NCBI GenBank assembly: GCA_028287225.1
Contig: JAQBPZ010000038.1
Span: 1-15,081 of the forward strand
Length of the DNA stretch: 15,081 nucleotides
Source of the DNA: Gemmatimonadota bacterium
Lineage (GTDB): Bacteria > Gemmatimonadota > Gemmatimonadetes > Gemmatimonadales > Gemmatimonadaceae
Reading direction: 5' to 3'
Each line of letters starts with the position of its first letter. The stretch's first letter is position 1. A model generated the notes under the pieces. The model did no database searches. It was given only the letters and a program-made list of their open reading frames with translations, and was not told the DNA's origin. A program made the translations under genes and the position numbers. Positions 1 to 6,672 of this stretch are shown here, piece by piece.

Positions 1-989
1 GCGAGGCGCGCCGGGCGGCCGACGCCGTGGCGCGCGGCTGCGGCCTGGACGAGGAGCGTCGCGGCGTGGTCGGCATCGTGGTGACGGAGGCCGCCACGAA
101 CCTCGCCCGCCACGCACAGGGCGGCTACATGCTCCTGCGCGACACCGCGCCGAACGGCCACCCGGGGGTGGAGATGCTCGCGATCGACCGCGGCCCGGGC
201 ATCCATGACCTCGAGCGCTCCTTCGCCGATGGCTACTCCACCGGCGGTACCCTCGGCCACGGCCTCGGCGCGATGCGGCGGCAGGCCAACGTGCTCGACG
301 TGTATTCACGCGCGGGGCAGGGCACCGTGGTGCTGGCGCGCGTGTTCGCGGAGAGCGACGCGGAGCTCGCGAGCACGCCGCGGCGCGCGCTGCTGAACGT
401 CGGCGTGGTCTGCGTGCCCCTGGAGGGGGAGACCGCCTGTGGCGATGGCTGGTGCGTCGTGCAGGAGGGCGACCGGGCCATGGTGCTGCTGGTGGACGGC
501 CTGGGGCACGGACCGAACGCGGCGCATGCGGCCGACGTCGCCATCGAGCGGTTCCGGGACGTGGCCGACCGGCATCCCGCGGAGGTGGTGGGCGCGCTGC
601 ACGAGACGCTCCGCGCCACGCGCGGCGCCGCCCTCGCGGTGGCCGAGGTCACCCGTGACGGTGACGGCGGGAGCGTGCGCTTCTGCGCCGTGGGCAACAC
701 CGTGAGCGCCATCGTCGGCGCGGACCGCTCGCGGTCGCTCGCGTCGATGAACGGCACGGCCGGCCTGAACGTGGGGAAGCTCCAGGAGTTCACGCAGCCG
801 TGGGACCCCGGCGCCACGATGGTCATGCATACCGATGGCGTCACCTCGCGCTGGCGCATCGAGAACCAGCCGTTCCTGCTCGCCCGCGACCCGGCGATCA
901 TCGCCGCCGTGCTGCACCGCGACTTCCAGCGCCCGCGCGACGATTCCACCGTCCTGGCCCTCTCGCTGCGGCCGCGCGACGCGAAGTGA
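1..989 (+). CDS. RsbT-like ATPase fused to SpoIIE/RsbX-type PP2C phosphatase (5' end outside window)
   Basis: Regulator of a partner-switching (stressosome-type) cascade. The first ~110 residues form a GHKL ATPase of the RsbT/RsbW class. Counting from the GTG at 27, the N box is E21-A-A-T-N25, the G1 box is D54-R-G-P-G-I, and the G2 box is GHGLGAM. Residues ~122-317 are a SpoIIE/PP2C-like phosphatase with the expected acidic metal ligands in CGDGW, VDGLGHG, MHTDGV and RPRDDSTV. Family knowledge: RsbT-type domains phosphorylate STAS proteins (RsbS/RsbR) and RsbX-type phosphatases reset them, so the fusion could do both. The frame stays open to base 3 and reads EARRAADA before the GTG. The ATPase would lack its first strand and helix if it began at 27, so the gene almost certainly starts left of the window. 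The next gene follows after 8 bases, so co-transcription is likely. Domain call is strong; the exact partner is inferred. Confidence 0.9.
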   Translation, partial: EARRAADAVARGCGLDEERRGVVGIVVTEAATNLARHAQGGYMLLRDTAPNGHPGVEMLAIDRGPGIHDLERSFADGYSTGGTLGHGLGAMRRQANVLDVYSRAGQGTVVLARVFAESDAELASTPRRALLNVGVVCVPLEGETACGDGWCVVQEGDRAMVLLVDGLGHGPNAAHAADVAIERFRDVADRHPAEVVGALHETLRATRGAALAVAEVTRDGDGGSVRFCAVGNTVSAIVGADRSRSLASMNGTAGLNVGKLQEFTQPWDPGATMVMHTDGVTSRWRIENQPFLLARDPAIIAAVLHRDFQRPRDDSTVLALSLRPRDAK

Positions 990-997
990 CCACCGCC

Positions 998-2377
998 ATG
1001 TCCGCGCCCGCTCCGCAGGACCGCATCGCCATCACCACCGTGGCGCTCCAGTACGAGGACGACGTCGTCTTCGCGCGGCAGCGCGCGCGCACCATCGCCG
1101 CGCTGCTCGGCTTCGAGACCCAGGACCAGGTGCGGTTCGCGACCGCCATCAGCGAGCTCGCGCGCAACGCGTTCCAGTACGGGTACGGCGGCCGGGTGCT
1201 CTTCAGCGTGGATCGCGAGGCGCCGGACACGTTCCTGGTCGCGCGCGTGATCGACGACGGGCCCGGAATCGCGGACCTGTCGACGGTGCTCGGCGGCGCC
1301 TACGTCTCGCGCACCGGGATGGGCATCGGCATCACGGGCGCGCGGCGGCTCGTGGACCGCTTCGCCATCGAGTCGGCTCGCGGCACCGGCACCTCGGTCA
1401 CCATCGGGAAGGCGCTGCCCATGGGTACCGGGCCCGTGACCTCGGCGGTGGTCGCGCGCCTCGTGGACACGCTCGTGAAGGAGAGCCGGCGCTCGCCCTT
1501 CGCGGAGATGCAGCGGCAGAACCAGGACCTCGCGGCGGCGCTGGACATCGTGCGCGAGCGCGAGACGGAGGCCGTGCGGCTCGCGCAGGAGCTGGCCGAC
1601 ACCAACCGCGGCGTGGTGGCGCTGTATGCGGAGCTGGACGACCGCGCACAGCAGCTCGCGCGCATGTCGGAGTCCAAGACGCGCTTCCTGTCCGACGTCA
1701 GCCACGAGCTGCGGACGCCGCTCAGCTCCATCATCAACCTCGCGCGGCTGATGCTCTCGCACGCCGACGGGCCGCTGCTGGAGGAGCAGGAGAAGCAGCT
1801 CGGCATGATCCAGCGCTCGGCGGAATGGCTGGCGGAGATGGTGAACGAGCTGCTCGACGTCGCCAAGATCGAGTCGGGCACCGTGGAGCTGCGCCCCGAC
1901 CACTTCCAGGTGCACGAGCTGTTCGCCGCGCTGCGCGGCACGCTTCATCCACTGGCCACCAACGAGGCGGTCAGGCTGGAGATCGAGGATCCCGCCGAGC
2001 CGCTTCCGCTGTACACCGACGAACAACGGGTCTCGCAGGTGCTTCGCAACTTCATCTCGAACGCGCTCAAGTTCACGTCGCAGGGCGAGGTCCGCGTCAC
2101 CGCGGCGGCCGAGCCGGACGGACTCGTTCGGTTCGTCGTCTCGGATACCGGGATCGGCATCGCGCCCGCCGACCAGGAGCGGGTGTTCGAGGAGTTCATC
2201 CAGGTCGACGGCCCGATCCAGCGGCGCGTCCACGGAACCGGGCTCGGCCTGCCGCTCACCCGGAAGATCGCGCGGATCCTTGGCGGCGAGGTGCGGCTCG
2301 AGAGCGAGGTCGGCCGCGGCTCACGCTTCTCGCTCCTCATTCCGCGCGATGCGCGGCCCGCCGCGGAGGCCGGGTGA
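998..2377 (+). CDS. RsbT-like ATPase fused to sensor histidine kinase
   Basis: A 459-aa cytoplasmic protein with two GHKL ATPase domains. Residues ~12-140 are RsbT-like, with N box E53-LARNA, G1 DDGPGI (86-91) and G2 GMGIG (107-111). Residues ~165-225 are a likely coiled-coil linker. HisKA follows with phospho-acceptor H236 in SHELRTP, then a HATPase_c domain with N355 (NFISNALKF), D383 (DTGIGI) and GTGLGL (413-418). All catalytic motifs look intact, so both a Ser/Thr-type kinase and a His kinase are predicted in one chain. There is no signal peptide or membrane helix, which fits input from a cytosolic stressosome rather than the periplasm. The ATG at 998 is the first start after the previous stop and lacks a clear Shine-Dalgarno sequence. 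The stop overlaps the start of the next gene (GTGA). In-frame codons upstream of 998 belong to the shadow of the previous gene. Confidence 0.92.
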   Translation: MSAPAPQDRIAITTVALQYEDDVVFARQRARTIAALLGFETQDQVRFATAISELARNAFQYGYGGRVLFSVDREAPDTFLVARVIDDGPGIADLSTVLGGAYVSRTGMGIGITGARRLVDRFAIESARGTGTSVTIGKALPMGTGPVTSAVVARLVDTLVKESRRSPFAEMQRQNQDLAAALDIVRERETEAVRLAQELADTNRGVVALYAELDDRAQQLARMSESKTRFLSDVSHELRTPLSSIINLARLMLSHADGPLLEEQEKQLGMIQRSAEWLAEMVNELLDVAKIESGTVELRPDHFQVHELFAALRGTLHPLATNEAVRLEIEDPAEPLPLYTDEQRVSQVLRNFISNALKFTSQGEVRVTAAAEPDGLVRFVVSDTGIGIAPADQERVFEEFIQVDGPIQRRVHGTGLGLPLTRKIARILGGEVRLESEVGRGSRFSLLIPRDARPAAEAG

Positions 2378-3891
2378 CGACGACGGGGGAGTCGAGGCCC
2401 CGCGTGCTCGTCGTCGACGACACCGAGGGCAACCGGTACGCCACCTCGCGCATCCTGCGCGGGGCCGGATTCGAGGTGCTCGAGGCGACCACCGGGCGCG
2501 AGGCGCTCGCGCAGGTGCGGAACGATCCCGACGTCGTCGTGCTCGACGTCAACCTGCCGGACATGACCGGCTTCGAGGTCGTGGAGCGGATGCGGCGCCT
2601 GCCCGAGCACGCGGTGATCCCGGTGCTCCACCTGTCGGCGAGCTTCACCAGCACCGCGGACCAGATCCGCGGGCTGGAGAAGGGGGCGGATGCCTACCTC
2701 ACCCATCCCATCGATCCCACCGTGTTCGTGGCGACCGTGCGCGCGCTGGTGCGCACCCGCGCCGCCGACCGCCGGCTCCAGGATGCGGCGCGCGAGTGGC
2801 AGGCCACCTTCGATGCGCTCGCCGACGCGGTGCTCCTGCTGGACGGCGACGCGACCGTGCAGCGCGCCAACCGTGCGGCCTATGCGCTGCTGCGCCGCGA
2901 GGATCATGACGTGATCGGACAGTCGCTGCCCGTCATGCTCGGCGCCGTCTTCAACGCCGAGAGCGCGGACCTGGCGCGGCGCATCGCCGCGGGCGAGCGG
3001 CTCGACAAGGCCATCGTCGGCATGGGCGCACGCACGTACTCGGTGTCCGCCGACCCGGTCGCGATGGGCGACGCGGGCGCCCGGACCGTCCTCGTGGTGG
3101 AAGACGTGAGCGAGCGCATCGCCGCCGAGCGCGAGCGCGAGGCGCTGCTGTCGTTCGCCGAGCAGGCACGATTCGAGGCCGAGGGCGCGAACCGCGCCAA
3201 GAGCGAGTTCCTGGCCGTGATGAGCCACGAGCTGCGCACCCCCCTCAACGCGATCGGCGGATACGCACAGCTCATCGATCTCGGCATCCGCGGCCCGGTG
3301 ACCGAGCAGCAGCGCGCCGACCTCGATCGCATCAAGCGCAGCCAGACCTACCTGCTCTCGCTCATCAACGACGTGCTCAACTTCGCCAAGATCGAGGGCG
3401 GGCACCTCCAGGTGGAGCTCGACGACATCTCGCTCACCGAGGTCGTGGAAAGCATGAGCGACTTCGTGACGCCGCAGCTGCGCGAGCGCGGCCTCACGTA
3501 CAGCTGCGAGCGGTGCGATCCCGACCTGCCCGTGCGCGGCGACCGCGAGAAGGTGCAGCAGATCCTCCTCAACCTGCTGTCCAACGCGCTGAAGTTCACG
3601 CCACCGGGCGGCAGCATCCACCTGTCGTGCGCCCGCGACGGCGACATGGCGGTGATCCGCGTGCAGGACACCGGACGTGGCATCGCCACCACGAAGCTGG
3701 AGTGGATCTTCGAGCCGTTCGTCCAGGTGGACCGCCGGTACAAGCGCGAGCAGGAGGGAATCGGCCTGGGGCTCGCCATCAGCCGCGAGCTCGCGCGGGC
3801 CATGGGCGGCGACCTCCTCGTGGAAAGCGAGGAGGGCGCGGGCTCGGCGTTCGAGCTGCGGCTGCCGCTCAGCAGCGCCGCCGCGCCCTGA
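2374..3891 (+). CDS. Hybrid histidine kinase: receiver - PAS - HisKA - HATPase
   Basis: A 505-aa soluble hybrid kinase. The receiver (residues ~10-125) has acid pair D15-D16, phospho-acceptor D58 in VVVLDVN and S88. The switch lysine is replaced by H111 (AYLTHPIDP). A PAS-like domain (~138-250) is followed by a helical linker, HisKA with H285 in MSHELRTPLN, and HATPase_c with N404 (LLSNALKF), D432 (DTGRGI) and EGIGLGLA (461-468). The GTG start at 2374 is chosen because the receiver begins at once after it. GGAGG (2365-2369) lies 4 bases upstream, and the GTG overlaps the previous TGA by four bases, a translational-coupling layout. It probably receives phosphate from, or acts beside, the preceding kinase as the output end of the island. 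No DNA-binding domain is present, so a further response regulator must exist elsewhere. Coding from 835 in this frame is a shadow. Confidence 0.93.
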   Translation: MTTTGESRPRVLVVDDTEGNRYATSRILRGAGFEVLEATTGREALAQVRNDPDVVVLDVNLPDMTGFEVVERMRRLPEHAVIPVLHLSASFTSTADQIRGLEKGADAYLTHPIDPTVFVATVRALVRTRAADRRLQDAAREWQATFDALADAVLLLDGDATVQRANRAAYALLRREDHDVIGQSLPVMLGAVFNAESADLARRIAAGERLDKAIVGMGARTYSVSADPVAMGDAGARTVLVVEDVSERIAAEREREALLSFAEQARFEAEGANRAKSEFLAVMSHELRTPLNAIGGYAQLIDLGIRGPVTEQQRADLDRIKRSQTYLLSLINDVLNFAKIEGGHLQVELDDISLTEVVESMSDFVTPQLRERGLTYSCERCDPDLPVRGDREKVQQILLNLLSNALKFTPPGGSIHLSCARDGDMAVIRVQDTGRGIATTKLEWIFEPFVQVDRRYKREQEGIGLGLAISRELARAMGGDLLVESEEGAGSAFELRLPLSSAAAP

Positions 3892-3893
3892 CA

Positions 3894-3911
3894 CGCCGGA
3901 ACCCTCCGGCG
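3894..3911 (+). terminator. Candidate hairpin terminator after the signalling operon
   Basis: CGCCGGA (3894-3900), loop ACCC, TCCGGCG (3905-3911): a perfect 7-bp GC-rich stem starting 2 bases after the hybrid kinase stop. Only a weak pyrimidine tract follows (CTTTCTT at 3921-3927), so intrinsic termination would be inefficient. It sits where an operon end is expected because the next gene begins at 4008 with its own ribosome binding site. Confidence 0.4.
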
Positions 3912-4007
3912 GCTCGCCGGCTTTCTTGCCGAGACCCGCGCTCGGAAGACGACACTCCGGTGCGGTTCCGGTGTAGAAGAACCCGAAGCGAAACCACGGA
4001 GAAACCC

Positions 4008-4244
4008 ATGTCTACATATCAGTTCGCGATCAGCTCTGGTCCGGAGTCGGTTCGCCAGGCCGGGGTCGTGGAGAGCGATACCTTCGACGATGCCGTCGTA
4101 CTGCTCGGGGAGCGGATCCCGGTGCGTGCCGGCGACTCGCTGGAGATCGGCGTTGCAGGATTTCCCCCAGCCCGGTACGACTGCGTGGGCGCCGTGAAGA
4201 GCGGCCGTCCCGTGTGGGTGCCGGCCGGACGGCTCGCGGCCTGA
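4008..4244 (+). CDS. Small conserved-looking hypothetical protein, 78 aa
   Basis: Function not recognised. The product begins MSTYQFAISSG and contains DAVVLLGERIPVRAGDSLEIGVAGFPPARYDC, with a W near the C-terminus. It has no signal peptide, membrane helix or known catalytic motif, and one cysteine. The composition suggests a small all-beta or alpha/beta cytosolic protein. The ATG at 4008 is chosen because GGAG (3998-4001) lies 6 bases upstream, and the first residues (STYQFAIS) use codons unlike the GC-saturated shadow frames. The frame is open far upstream (to 3513), but that part overlaps the kinase gene and is a shadow. The stop codon lies inside the left arm of a 13-bp inverted repeat (4238-4250). 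It faces the DUF4097 gene in a convergent arrangement. Confidence 0.7.
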   Translation: MSTYQFAISSGPESVRQAGVVESDTFDDAVVLLGERIPVRAGDSLEIGVAGFPPARYDCVGAVKSGRPVWVPAGRLAA

Positions 4245-4308
4245 CGCTGGCGCAACGGCAACGGCAGTGTCCCCAGCGTCGTTGAAGCAGTGTCCCCAGC
4301 GTCAGGCC
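4238..4308. repeat. Intergenic repeat: 13-bp inverted repeat plus a 17-bp direct repeat
   Basis: GGCCTGACGCTGG (4238-4250) is the exact reverse complement of CCAGCGTCAGGCC (4296-4308). In addition GCAGTGTCCCCAGCGTC occurs twice, at 4264-4280 and 4287-4303, with a 23-bp period. The left arm can therefore pair with either copy of CCAGCGTC (4273-4280 or 4296-4303). The element lies between two convergent genes, so it could serve as a two-way terminator or be the remnant of a dispersed repeat. No T-run follows either arm. Confidence 0.7.
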
Positions 4309-4327
4309 ACGGCCGCTGGCATTTGCA

Positions 4328-5236
4328 TCACGGTCCCTTCCGCACCTCGAGCCCGCCATTGCCCGTGGAGAGCCGCAGGAGCGGGCCCCCGCTGCCGATC
4401 GTGCCGCGGATGCGACGCCGGTCCACCCGGCCGCTCGTGACCTTCACGGCGAAGTCGCTCCGGACCTCGCCATTGCCCGTGGAGGCATCCAGCTCGCCGT
4501 TGTAGTTCGCCGGCAGGGTCAGGTGCACCGATCCGCTCCCCGTGGAGAAGCGCATCGCGTCCTGCGCACGCAGGGCCGAGATGCGCACGTCGATGTCGCC
4601 GTTCCCGCTGCGCGCGTCCACCGGACCGGCGGCGGTCGCCACCATCACGTCGCCATTGCCGGTGGACACCTGCACCGGCGCCCGCGCGTCGCGCACGTCC
4701 ACCGCGCCGTTGCCCGTGGAGACCCGGACCGTTCCCTCCGTGCCGGCGACGTGCACGCGGCCATTGCCGGTGGACGCCTGCACCTCACCGCTCACGCGCT
4801 CGATGGAGATGGCGCCGTTGCCCGTCGCCACCTTCACCGACGCGCCGGGCGGGACGAGGATCGTCATGGACACCGTGACGTGGCCCCGGTCGTCGGAGTC
4901 GCCGTCGTCCCAGTTGCGCTCGCTCCCGCAGCCGCTGCGGCCGCGAAAGGCGGAGCAGATGGTGATGTCGCCGTTGCTGGCGGTGCGCACGTCGAACGCC
5001 ACGTCCGACACCTCGCCGCCGTGGCCGAGCCGCTTTTCGGCGCGAAGCTCCACGTTGGTGCCGCTGGCCCTGCGCACGTCGATGGGCCCGTTGAAGTTTC
5101 GCACGCTCAGCCGCGCCTGCGCGGGCAGGGGACCCTGCCAGGTGAAGGTCTGGTCCGATCGGCCAAGGAGCGATTGCGCGAGGGCGAATCCGGGGAGGAG
5201 CAGCAGCGCTGCGGCGAGCGGGAGGGACCGTTGCAT
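4328..5236 (-). CDS. Exported DUF4097-type beta-repeat protein with TGNG repeats
   Basis: A 302-aa protein with a clear Sec signal peptide (MQRSLPLAAALLLLPGFALA, cleavage near residue 20-21). The mature part resembles the DUF4097 / putative-adhesin beta-helix family. TGNG or SGNG motifs recur at residues 138, 156, 174, 192 and 210, exactly 18 residues apart, with further variants near 232, 254 and 291. This suggests a right-handed beta solenoid with one turn per 18 residues. A Cys pair (C94, C103) brackets a Gly/Arg loop, followed by an Asp-rich stretch (WDDGDSDD). Family function is poorly known; a surface or periplasmic scaffold is likely, and no enzyme motif is visible. The start at 5236 directly precedes the signal peptide, but no Shine-Dalgarno sequence is seen. 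The 59-aa membrane protein lies 87 bases upstream on the same strand. Confidence 0.85.
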   Translation of the reverse strand: MQRSLPLAAALLLLPGFALAQSLLGRSDQTFTWQGPLPAQARLSVRNFNGPIDVRRASGTNVELRAEKRLGHGGEVSDVAFDVRTASNGDITICSAFRGRSGCGSERNWDDGDSDDRGHVTVSMTILVPPGASVKVATGNGAISIERVSGEVQASTGNGRVHVAGTEGTVRVSTGNGAVDVRDARAPVQVSTGNGDVMVATAAGPVDARSGNGDIDVRISALRAQDAMRFSTGSGSVHLTLPANYNGELDASTGNGEVRSDFAVKVTSGRVDRRRIRGTIGSGGPLLRLSTGNGGLEVRKGP

Positions 5237-5323
5237 GAGGGGATCACGGTGAGGGAGGTGGTCGGACCTTCCGGGTTCGACACTCGGCCGTGGGCGATGG
5301 TTGGAAGGCGCGACGGCCGCCGG

Positions 5324-5503
5324 TCAGGGTCTGAGCACGGCCCGCGCGAGGAAATACGAGCCGGCCAGGCAGAACAGCGCGACGTATCCGGCGGGGAGAA
5401 AGACCCCCTCGTTCCGCCGAACCGCGATCACCGAGATGGAGCCGAGCACCAGGCCGGCAGCAAGGAGCACGGCGGCGGCGAGCAGCGCGAGGATTCGAAG
5501 CAT
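5324..5503 (-). CDS. Two-helix small membrane protein, 59 aa
   Basis: Short open frame on the - strand from ATG at 5503 to TGA at 5324. The product begins MLRILALLAAAVLLAAGLVL. It has two strongly hydrophobic stretches (residues ~2-27 and ~37-55) split by a short charged turn, RRNEG (29-33), and ends in ARAVLRP. That is a hairpin membrane topology with the basic turn probably cytosolic. Function unknown. No strong ribosome binding site precedes it. Support comes from the sustained hydrophobic pattern, the sensible start and stop, and its position 87 bases upstream of the DUF4097 gene on the same strand, which could make a two-gene unit. Longer - strand frames over the same bases (for example from 5723 or 6186) lack protein-like character. 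Confidence 0.6.
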   Translation of the reverse strand: MLRILALLAAAVLLAAGLVLGSISVIAVRRNEGVFLPAGYVALFCLAGSYFLARAVLRP

Positions 5504-5697
5504 GGCTGGAGTCTACCGTGGTCGCCACGGGCGGGAGAGGGAGCGCGAGTCCGTATCGCGCGAGTGGGCCGGACGTGCACGGCGGGACAGCCTGCCCCAT
5601 TCGCAGGCGACGCGCCGGATCCTCCGAAGCTGTCGGCAGGGCCGCTGCCGCATCTTCCGGGAAAGCGGGACGACGGATACCTTCGCCGATGGCCACC

Positions 5698-6228
5698 ATG
5701 CAGATCGCTCGCTCGCTCTCCAAGCCGCCATACCGGCGTCACGCGGTAACGAAGCTGTCGAGCGTCGCCTGCACGCTCCTCACCTCCGCCTGCCTGCCCG
5801 CCAGCCCGGCCGGCCCCGAGGGATCCACGGGAGGGCATCTCCCGGCCGGCGCCTTCTACCTGCGCATGGTCGACGAAGCGGCGCTCCCGGTGACCGTCGC
5901 CAGCGGGGCGCGGATCGAGTCGGGGTTCGTGGTCACCGACTCGGCCAATCCCGGCGTCGTCGGCTTCGGCGAGAGCGTGGGCCTGGGCCAGACTGCATCC
6001 GTCCGTCTGGCCACGGGCAACGCCCGGGTCCTCGGCCACGGCCACGGCACGGGCCGCATCGCCGCCATCACCTGGCGCGCCGGCGCCGACGCCGGCGCGG
6101 CGCGCCCCGACTCCGTGCTCTGGAGCAGCGACTCGGTGATCGTCTATCGCACCGGCGCCGCGCCATCGGTCGCCGGCCCAGGGCACCGCTTCATCTACAC
6201 CCGCGCCACGCCGGCCGACACACAGTAG
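5698..6228 (+). CDS. Predicted exported or lipoprotein-like hypothetical protein
   Basis: A protein of 176 aa from the ATG at 5698 (179 aa from the ATG at 5689) with a basic N-region and a short hydrophobic segment ending in LLTSAC (C32). This resembles a lipobox, but T at -3 is unusual, so ordinary Sec export is also possible. The mature part is Gly/Ala/Val/Asp-rich with alternating beta-like patterning (AFYLRMVDEAALPVTVASGARIESG and VVTDSANPGVVGFGESV) and no Cys after C32. It resembles small periplasmic beta proteins in which a 'YxLxxVdgxxLPv' segment recurs. No enzyme motif is seen. The start is uncertain because neither ATG has a clear ribosome binding site. It is convergent with the lipoprotein gene at 6274-6672 with 45 bases between them, and divergent from the 59-aa membrane protein. 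Confidence 0.65.
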   Translation: MQIARSLSKPPYRRHAVTKLSSVACTLLTSACLPASPAGPEGSTGGHLPAGAFYLRMVDEAALPVTVASGARIESGFVVTDSANPGVVGFGESVGLGQTASVRLATGNARVLGHGHGTGRIAAITWRAGADAGAARPDSVLWSSDSVIVYRTGAAPSVAGPGHRFIYTRATPADTQ

Positions 6229-6273
6229 GCGTGCTCCGGTCGGCGCCGGCCCAGGGCGATTCCGCGGCTCGGC

Positions 6274-6672
6274 TCAGGACGGCGGAATCGTCAGGATCAC
6301 CTCGTCGCCCGGCGAGACGGTGATCTCCTGCGAGATGGACGCGCGCGAGCTGCCGATCGGGTCCGCCTGGAAGCGCAGCGCGATCGACCCCACGACGATG
6401 TTCGCCGGAATCGTCAGGACCGTCACCGAATTCCCGCTCGCCTGGCCGAGCCGGATGCGCTGCGAGCTACGGTAGACGTAGATCGTCATGTCCAGGAACG
6501 CCTGGTTCTCCACTCGAAGCCGCGTGGGTGGTACCGGCTCCGCCGCCGTGTCCGGATCGCTGCTCGGCCGGCAGCCGGCGGCGAGCGACAGGCACATCGC
6601 CATGGCGAGCACCGCCGCGCGGCGCGCCCGTCCCATCGACGCAGCGCGTCCCACTCGATAGATCCTCTGCAT
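6274..6672 (-). CDS. Small lipoprotein, 132 aa, unknown function
   Basis: The N-terminus has a basic region, hydrophobic VLAMAMCLSL and lipobox LAAGC with C34 as the lipidation site. An acidic/proline linker (SSDPDTAAEPVPP) leads to a compact beta domain of ~85 residues: VENQAFLDMTIYVYRSS, RIRLGQASGNSVTVLTIP and ITVSPGDEVILTIPP. The pattern looks like an immunoglobulin-like or carboxypeptidase-regulatory-like sandwich; function unknown. The start at 6672 is chosen because GGGAGGAGG, the reverse complement of 6677-6685, lies 4 bases upstream in this direction, an excellent ribosome binding site. An internal ATG (6636) would give a neater signal peptide but lacks such a site. Its start codon shares the CATG at 6670-6673 with the start of the divergent methyltransferase gene. 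Confidence 0.82.
   Translation of the reverse strand: MQRIYRVGRAASMGRARRAAVLAMAMCLSLAAGCRPSSDPDTAAEPVPPTRLRVENQAFLDMTIYVYRSSQRIRLGQASGNSVTVLTIPANIVVGSIALRFQADPIGSSRASISQEITVSPGDEVILTIPPS

Noticed and set aside
233..2233. A 666-codon open frame on the - strand across the first two signalling genes
   Set aside because: Antisense shadow of GC-rich coding DNA: Arg/Glu/Leu/His-rich with no domain pattern, while the + strand holds complete catalytic motifs.
1945..3894. A 649-codon open frame on the - strand opposite the kinases
   Set aside because: Same shadow effect; the composition is low-complexity Ala/Arg/His/Glu and no family is recognisable.
4356..4830. Regularly spaced CC(A/G)TTGCC(C/G)GTGGA copies considered as a CRISPR array
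   Set aside because: Only about 15 bases recur, the spacers are not unique foreign sequence, and the repeats are codons of a solenoid protein.
4523..5749. A 408-codon + strand frame opposite the DUF4097 gene
   Set aside because: It mirrors the repeats of the - strand gene (HVDVAVPA-type runs) and crosses into unrelated intergenic DNA. The - strand product has a signal peptide and regular solenoid repeats.
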